Positions 36,412-40,466 of a DNA stretch of 40,466 bases are shown one piece after another. Under the pieces are notes generated by a model. The model was not told the DNA's origin. It worked only from the letters and a program-made list of their open reading frames with translations, and ran no database searches. Source of the stretch: an uncultured Sterolibacterium sp. (GTDB lineage Bacteria > Pseudomonadota > Gammaproteobacteria > Burkholderiales > Rhodocyclaceae); NCBI GenBank assembly GCA_903904605.1, contig CAIVDC010000089.1, forward strand, positions 1 to 40,466. Direction: 5' to 3'. Positions within the stretch are counted from its first letter, which is position 1, and every line of letters starts with the position of its first letter. Made by a program: the position numbers and the translations under genes.

Positions 36412-37404
36412 GTGAACAAGTCCTCGACGCAGGGGGGGCACTCAGCCGAATATGGCGCGAACCTGTCTGTCAGCTTGGAGAGCGGTGGTCCTTCCGTTCT
36501 TGAGCGCGAGATCATCGCCGGTCTTTGCGCAGCCCAGGCCAGTATCTCGCCCAAGTATTTCTATGACGGGGAGGGCTCCACGCTGTTCGAACGCATCACC
36601 CGACTGCCTGAGTATTACCCCACCCGTACGGAACGCATGATCATGGCGACGCATGGCCGGGATATCGGCAACTGTGTCGCCGTCGGAGCGACGGTGATCG
36701 AACTGGGTGCCGGCAACTGCGAAAAGGCCCGGACACTATGCGCGTTGCTTCGACCGAAGTGTTTTGTCGCCGTGGATATCTCGGCCGACTTCCTTCACGA
36801 GGCCTTGTCGGGATTGCGCGGCGCGTTTCCAGCCATGGACATTCGATCCATCGTGGCCGATCTGAGCGGCGAAATAGTCATTCCCGACGACATACCGACC
36901 GGGCAGCGCCTGATTTTTTATCCCGGCTCGTCGATCGGCAATTTCGACGCGGACCCGGCATTGGTGCTCTTGGAACGCATACGGCGTTTGTCGGGAGATG
37001 CAGGAGCATTGCTGATCGGGGTCGACCTGATCAAGGACGTGGCAGTTCTGGAAGCCGCCTACAACGATGCCTCAGGTGTCACCGCGGCCTTCAACCTGAA
37101 CGCGTTGTCCCATCTGAACCGCCTGATCGGCGCCGATTTCAATCTCCGCGACTGGCGTCACCTGGCATTCTTCGACCGCACCCGATCGCGCATTGAAATG
37201 CATCTTGAAGCAACCCGCGACGTGAGGGTATGCTGGAGGGGAGTGGAGCGCTATTTCCGCTGTGGGGAGAGAATTCACACTGAGAACAGCTACAAGTACA
37301 GCATCGAAGGCTTCGCAGATCTCCTTAGGCGGGCGGGATTCATACAGACGTCTTGCTGGACCGATACCCGCAAGTGGTTCGCGGTTTTTCTTGCTCGAGC
37401 CTGA
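36412..37404 (+). CDS. egtD: L-histidine N-alpha-methyltransferase EgtD
   Basis: SAM-dependent enzyme of about 330 residues that trimethylates histidine to hercynine, the first step of ergothioneine synthesis. Family motifs: SISPKYFYDGEGSTLFERIT, PEYYPTRTERMIM, IELGAGNCEKARTL (SAM site), FYPGSSIGNFD and LIGVDLIKD. GTG 36412 is chosen because AGGAG lies 5 nt upstream; ATG 36397 and ATG 36343 are alternatives that only lengthen the N-terminus. It ends 24 bp before egtB on the same strand, so the two form an operon. Confidence 0.92.
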   Translation: MNKSSTQGGHSAEYGANLSVSLESGGPSVLEREIIAGLCAAQASISPKYFYDGEGSTLFERITRLPEYYPTRTERMIMATHGRDIGNCVAVGATVIELGAGNCEKARTLCALLRPKCFVAVDISADFLHEALSGLRGAFPAMDIRSIVADLSGEIVIPDDIPTGQRLIFYPGSSIGNFDADPALVLLERIRRLSGDAGALLIGVDLIKDVAVLEAAYNDASGVTAAFNLNALSHLNRLIGADFNLRDWRHLAFFDRTRSRIEMHLEATRDVRVCWRGVERYFRCGERIHTENSYKYSIEGFADLLRRAGFIQTSCWTDTRKWFAVFLARA

Positions 37405-37428
37405 AGGACTGAACCGGAATTCGCTGCC

Positions 37429-38661
37429 ATGGACACAATTGAACTATGCGGACGCTACCGAGATGTCCGGCAGAGCACGGTTGCCCTGGCTGCGCCGCTT
37501 TCCGCCGAGGATTGCTGCGTACAATCGATGCCCGATGCCAGCCCGGTCAAATGGCATCTGGGCCACACGACCTGGTTCTTTGAAACCTTCGTTCTGGAAC
37601 GCTGGGAACGGCAATTCAAGCCGTTCGACCAGGCATTCCGGGTACTTTTCAACTCCTACTACAACGCCGTAGGCGAAAAGCATCCGCGCGCACAGCGCGG
37701 CCTGCTGACACGTCCTGACCTGACCGCCGTCCTCGACTACCGCGCCGAAGTCGACGGTCGCTTGCTGGCGGCGCTGGCCGACTCGGAGGCGCATCCCGAC
37801 CTGGCCGAACCGGTGACCCTGGGCCTGCACCATGAACAGCAGCATCAGGAACTTCTCCTGACCGACCTCAAGCACCTCTTTTCCGTCAACCCGCTGGCGC
37901 CAGCCTACAGGGCTGGCTTGCCTAGCATCGAACCGGCCCCGAGACTCTCCTGGCATGACTTTGTCGGCGGAGTCATGGAAATAGGCCACGCCGGCCCCGG
38001 CTTCTGTTTTGACAACGAAACGCCACGTCATCACGTGTATCTCGAACCCTACTGCCTCGCGTCGCGCCTTATCACCAATGGCGAATACCTGGAATTCGTC
38101 GAGGCCGGCGGCTATGCCGATCCGAGCTTCTGGTTGGCCGAAGGGTGGGACTGGCGGACGGCCGGGAATCGACAGCATCCCGTGTACTGGCGACGGAATG
38201 AGAACTGGCTGGAGTTCACCCTAGGCGGGCTGGTGCGGCTCGATCCCCAGCGGCCGGTCGTGCATGTTTCGTACTATGAGGCCGATGCCTACGCCCGCTG
38301 GGCGGATGCACGCCTGCCGACTGAAGCAGAGTGGGAACAAGCCGCGTCGGGCCTTGCCGTCAGCGGGCATTTCGCGTCGGCCGGGGAGTTCCATCCCCGG
38401 TCTGCGGCGGCGCCCGGGATCGCGCAACTGTTCGGCGATGCCTGGGAATGGACCAGATCGAGCTACGCGCCCTATCCGGGTTTTCGGGCCGGGCCGGGTG
38501 CGGTGGGGGAATACAACGGCAAGTTCATGGTGAACCAGTATGTCCTGCGGGGCGGATCCTGCGTCTCTCCCGAGAGACACTTGCGCGCTTCCTACCGCAA
38601 CTTCTTCCCGGCCTCCGCGTGCTGGCAATTTTCTGGCATTCGTCTGGCCAGGGACTCTTGA
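37429..38661 (+). CDS. egtB: Ergothioneine sulfoxide synthase EgtB
   Basis: A 410-residue non-heme iron enzyme coupling hercynine to a thiol (cysteine or gamma-glutamylcysteine) with O2. The N-terminal DinB-like part supplies the iron histidines H43 (KWHLGHTTW) and H135/H139 (HHEQQHQE). The C-terminal formylglycine-generating-enzyme-like domain begins near 160 and ends RASYRNFFPASACWQFSGIR. The motif NSYYNAVG (75-82) resembles the paired active-site tyrosines of the Chloracidobacterium EgtB, which prefers cysteine; that link is inference. It follows egtD. egtA, egtC and egtE are not in the window. Confidence 0.92.
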   Translation: MDTIELCGRYRDVRQSTVALAAPLSAEDCCVQSMPDASPVKWHLGHTTWFFETFVLERWERQFKPFDQAFRVLFNSYYNAVGEKHPRAQRGLLTRPDLTAVLDYRAEVDGRLLAALADSEAHPDLAEPVTLGLHHEQQHQELLLTDLKHLFSVNPLAPAYRAGLPSIEPAPRLSWHDFVGGVMEIGHAGPGFCFDNETPRHHVYLEPYCLASRLITNGEYLEFVEAGGYADPSFWLAEGWDWRTAGNRQHPVYWRRNENWLEFTLGGLVRLDPQRPVVHVSYYEADAYARWADARLPTEAEWEQAASGLAVSGHFASAGEFHPRSAAAPGIAQLFGDAWEWTRSSYAPYPGFRAGPGAVGEYNGKFMVNQYVLRGGSCVSPERHLRASYRNFFPASACWQFSGIRLARDS

Positions 38662-38690
38662 CCGGACGGCTCAATCGGGCCCGTCACGGG

Positions 38691-40344
38691 TTATGAAGTC
38701 GCCTGCGCACCGGCCCTGACTTGGCCGCTTCGCGAAGCCCAATACTCGTACCCGATCAGCATGAGACCCACGATAACACCGGCTAGATCGGTCAGTTCAG
38801 CGTGACGAAACGCCCCCGCAGGAATAAGGCAGAGCAGGCCGGCGGTTGCGAATAATAGCCGGTTCCAAACGTTGACCGGGCGCACCCAATAACCGACCAC
38901 CGCAATCGAGACGAGCCAGATGCCCAGCGTGGCGGTGACAACGGCAATCGCCACATCTCTGGGCGGCCCTATCAGGATCAGGGTCGGAGACAAGACAAAA
39001 AGAAAAGGCAAGACATAGGCAGACCAGCCCAAACGCACCGATTCTATGGCCGTTCGCCAGGGGTCGGCATTGGCCAGCCCGGCAGCGGCGTAAGCGGCGA
39101 TCGCAACCGGCGGGGTGATCATGGACATCATGCCGAAATACATGACATAAAGGTGAGCCGCAATGGGCTGAACCCCAACCTCCACCAGCGCAGGTGCCAC
39201 CAGGGTGGCGAGCAAGACATAGACGCCAACAGTTGGCAAGCCCATGCCAAGGACTATGCAAACCAGTGCCGACAAGAGCAGGAGCAAATAAAGATTGCCG
39301 CCGCCGAGCGATACCAGCGCCAGGGTCATGTTGAAGCCCAGGCCGGAGATGGCCAAAACGCCTATGACCAAGCCCGCTGATGCGGTAATCAGAATGATTT
39401 CAACGACCGATATTCCGGTATTTCTCAGGGTGTCCAGCAATGACAAGACGGTCGGACGTTTTCCGTGATAACCCAGGATAAGTGACAGAAATATCAATCC
39501 GAGAGCCGACCATAATGCCGCAAGCTCCGGTGACATATTGAATGCAAAAAGCAACACAACGAGGGCAATGAAGGGCAGTGCGAAATGAACTCCAGGCAGG
39601 ACGCTTCGCAGCGTGGGTATCTCATCTTCAGGGACGCGGGTCATGCCAAGCCGAGCAGCGTCCAAATCGGTTTGGATGAAAAGTGCCATGGAATATAGAA
39701 CTGCTGGAATCAAGGCGGCCATGACGACCTGGCCGTAGGAAATCTGGAGAAACTCCGCCATTAAGAATGCAGACGCTCCCATGACTGGCGGCATCAATTG
39801 GCCGCCTGTCGAGGCCACCGCCTCGATCGCAGCCGCCTGGTGGGGTTTATAGCCGCTGCGCTTGATCATCGGAATCGTTACCACGCCGGTCGCTACGACA
39901 TTGGCTACTGCGCTGCCTGAAATGGACCCAAACAGGGCCGAGGCAATCACGGCGATTTTCGCAGATCCGCCCCGGAACCTGCCCATGGCCGTCAGCGCGA
40001 GCTCGGTGAACCAGTTTGATGCCCCAGTGACCATCAGCAGGTAGCCGAAAAGAATAAATGAGATTACGACCGATGTGCCTATCTTTAAAGGAATGCCCAG
40101 CATGCCGTTGACATCGATGGACAGGTAGGCAGTCAAGGTTTGCCAATCAGTGGCCCGTCCCTGCAACTGACCAGGAACCCTGTCGGCAAGCAAAGCGTAT
40201 ACAAGAAAAAAGACAACCAACGAGGGCAATATGTTTCCGGTTGACCGCCTGAGTGTCTCGAGCAGTAGAACTATAACAATGGCGCCGGCAACAACAGCGT
40301 CAGGAGGCTTTAGTAGGATGATGTCTACCAACGAGGCGTAGTTA
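38691..40344 (-). pseudogene. TRAP transporter 4TM/12TM fusion permease, 5' end removed by an IS
   Basis: About 550 codons of a TAXI-type TRAP fused permease. The DctM-like core has FGSISGSAVANVVATGVVTI, STGGQLMPPVMGASAFLMAE and LGMGLPTVGVYVLLATLVAP, with about 13 membrane segments. The frame runs into the IS end at 40345; the first codons upstream of NYASLVDIILLK come from the IS (TTG TTT CTT GAG AG). Intact proteins are about 650-700 residues, so roughly 100 N-terminal residues, including first helices, and the native promoter are lost. The partner solute-binding gene is not visible and would lie beyond the IS. A truncated but expressed permease cannot be ruled out. Confidence 0.85.
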
Positions 40345-40365
40345 CTCTCAAGAAACAAAACTGAA

Positions 40366-40395
40366 GGCGTCGGTTTTCATGCGGGCACCGACGCC
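40366..40395 (-). terminator. Hairpin in the right IS end
   Basis: Second copy of the 9-bp stem GGCGTCGGT/ACCGACGCC with a 12-nt loop. On the minus strand it follows the transposase tail and is followed by the T-rich edge, as in the left copy. Confidence 0.55.
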
Positions 40396-40466
40396 GGATT
40401 AAGTTGAAAGCCCAGAGCAGCGGCACGGCGCTTAAGGGCGGCGATACTGCGCTGGCGCTGTTGCTC
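40377..40466 (-). pseudogene. Transposase C-terminal fragment, right window edge
   Basis: On the minus strand the last 29 codons of the same transposase-like frame as at the left edge (EQQRQRSIAALK and so on) end at TGA 40379-40377. It runs off the window edge. The family is not assigned. Confidence 0.6.

Larger units (their letters stand above)
40345..40466. repeat. IS end, right copy of the 122-bp inverted repeat
   Basis: This is the exact reverse complement of 20-141. The inner edge sits inside the TRAP permease gene. The inner flanks of the two copies (CATGATTG on the left, TAACTACG read on the minus strand on the right) differ, so the copies lie in different targets. Confidence 0.9.

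Overview
The window looks like a chromosomal segment of a GC-rich betaproteobacterium, most likely a member or relative of the Rhodocyclales. The evidence is a Bug/TctC periplasmic binding-protein remnant, the proteobacterial AddB-like/AddA-like nuclease-helicase pair, a long-form VC_2705-type sodium:solute symporter, a tungsten-type aldehyde oxidoreductase, a c-di-GMP-I riboswitch and an IHF-beta-like protein. This placement is inferred from gene families; no rRNA or tRNA gene is visible.

Both ends are the same insertion-sequence end in opposite orientation. Bases 20-141 are an exact inverted copy of 40345-40466. Each copy carries the last codons of a transposase-like gene plus a terminator-like hairpin. 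The left copy abuts a CBS/DUF294 gene. The right copy has cut off the 5' part of a TRAP permease gene.

Region 1 (0.1-9.1 kb) holds signalling and transport genes: CBS/DUF294 nucleotidyltransferase-like protein, PAS-HAMP chemoreceptor, an acidic 83-residue orphan, the symporter, RmuC, and a Cache-PAS-GGDEF cyclase. Region 2 (9.3-15.6 kb) is the AddB-like/AddA-like operon joined by an ATGA overlap. Region 3 (15.7-20.9 kb) has a Bug protein lacking its middle, a ThDP enzyme, an MTH1187-type thiamine-binding protein, a PmtA-like methyltransferase, a DUF2721 protein and a homocysteine S-methyltransferase. Region 4 (20.9-29.8 kb) appears catabolic: aldehyde:ferredoxin oxidoreductase with an abutting MoaD/ThiS-like gene, a 62-residue orphan, an SDR, LivF and LivG, a broken livM, a broken SDR, an aldehyde dehydrogenase and a divergent AraC regulator.

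Region 5 (29.9-36.0 kb) mixes intact genes (IHF-beta-like, fumarase C, GST, LysR, AzoR, FlK-like thioesterase) with remnants: a c-di-GMP-I riboswitch ahead of a 40-codon ORF, the first ~75 codons of aconitase A, and a frameshifted, truncated pirin. Region 6 (36.4-40.4 kb) has the ergothioneine genes egtD and egtB, then the IS-truncated TRAP permease.

The main theme is that six loci between 15.7 and 34.8 kb have lost an internal or terminal part while their neighbours remain intact. LivGF therefore has no working permease here, the riboswitch has no recognisable full-length target, and the TRAP permease is cut. The least explained parts are the orphan riboswitch, the oxidoreductase/MoaD-like/62-residue cluster without visible electron-transfer subunits, and the thiamine-binding protein beside a ThDP enzyme.
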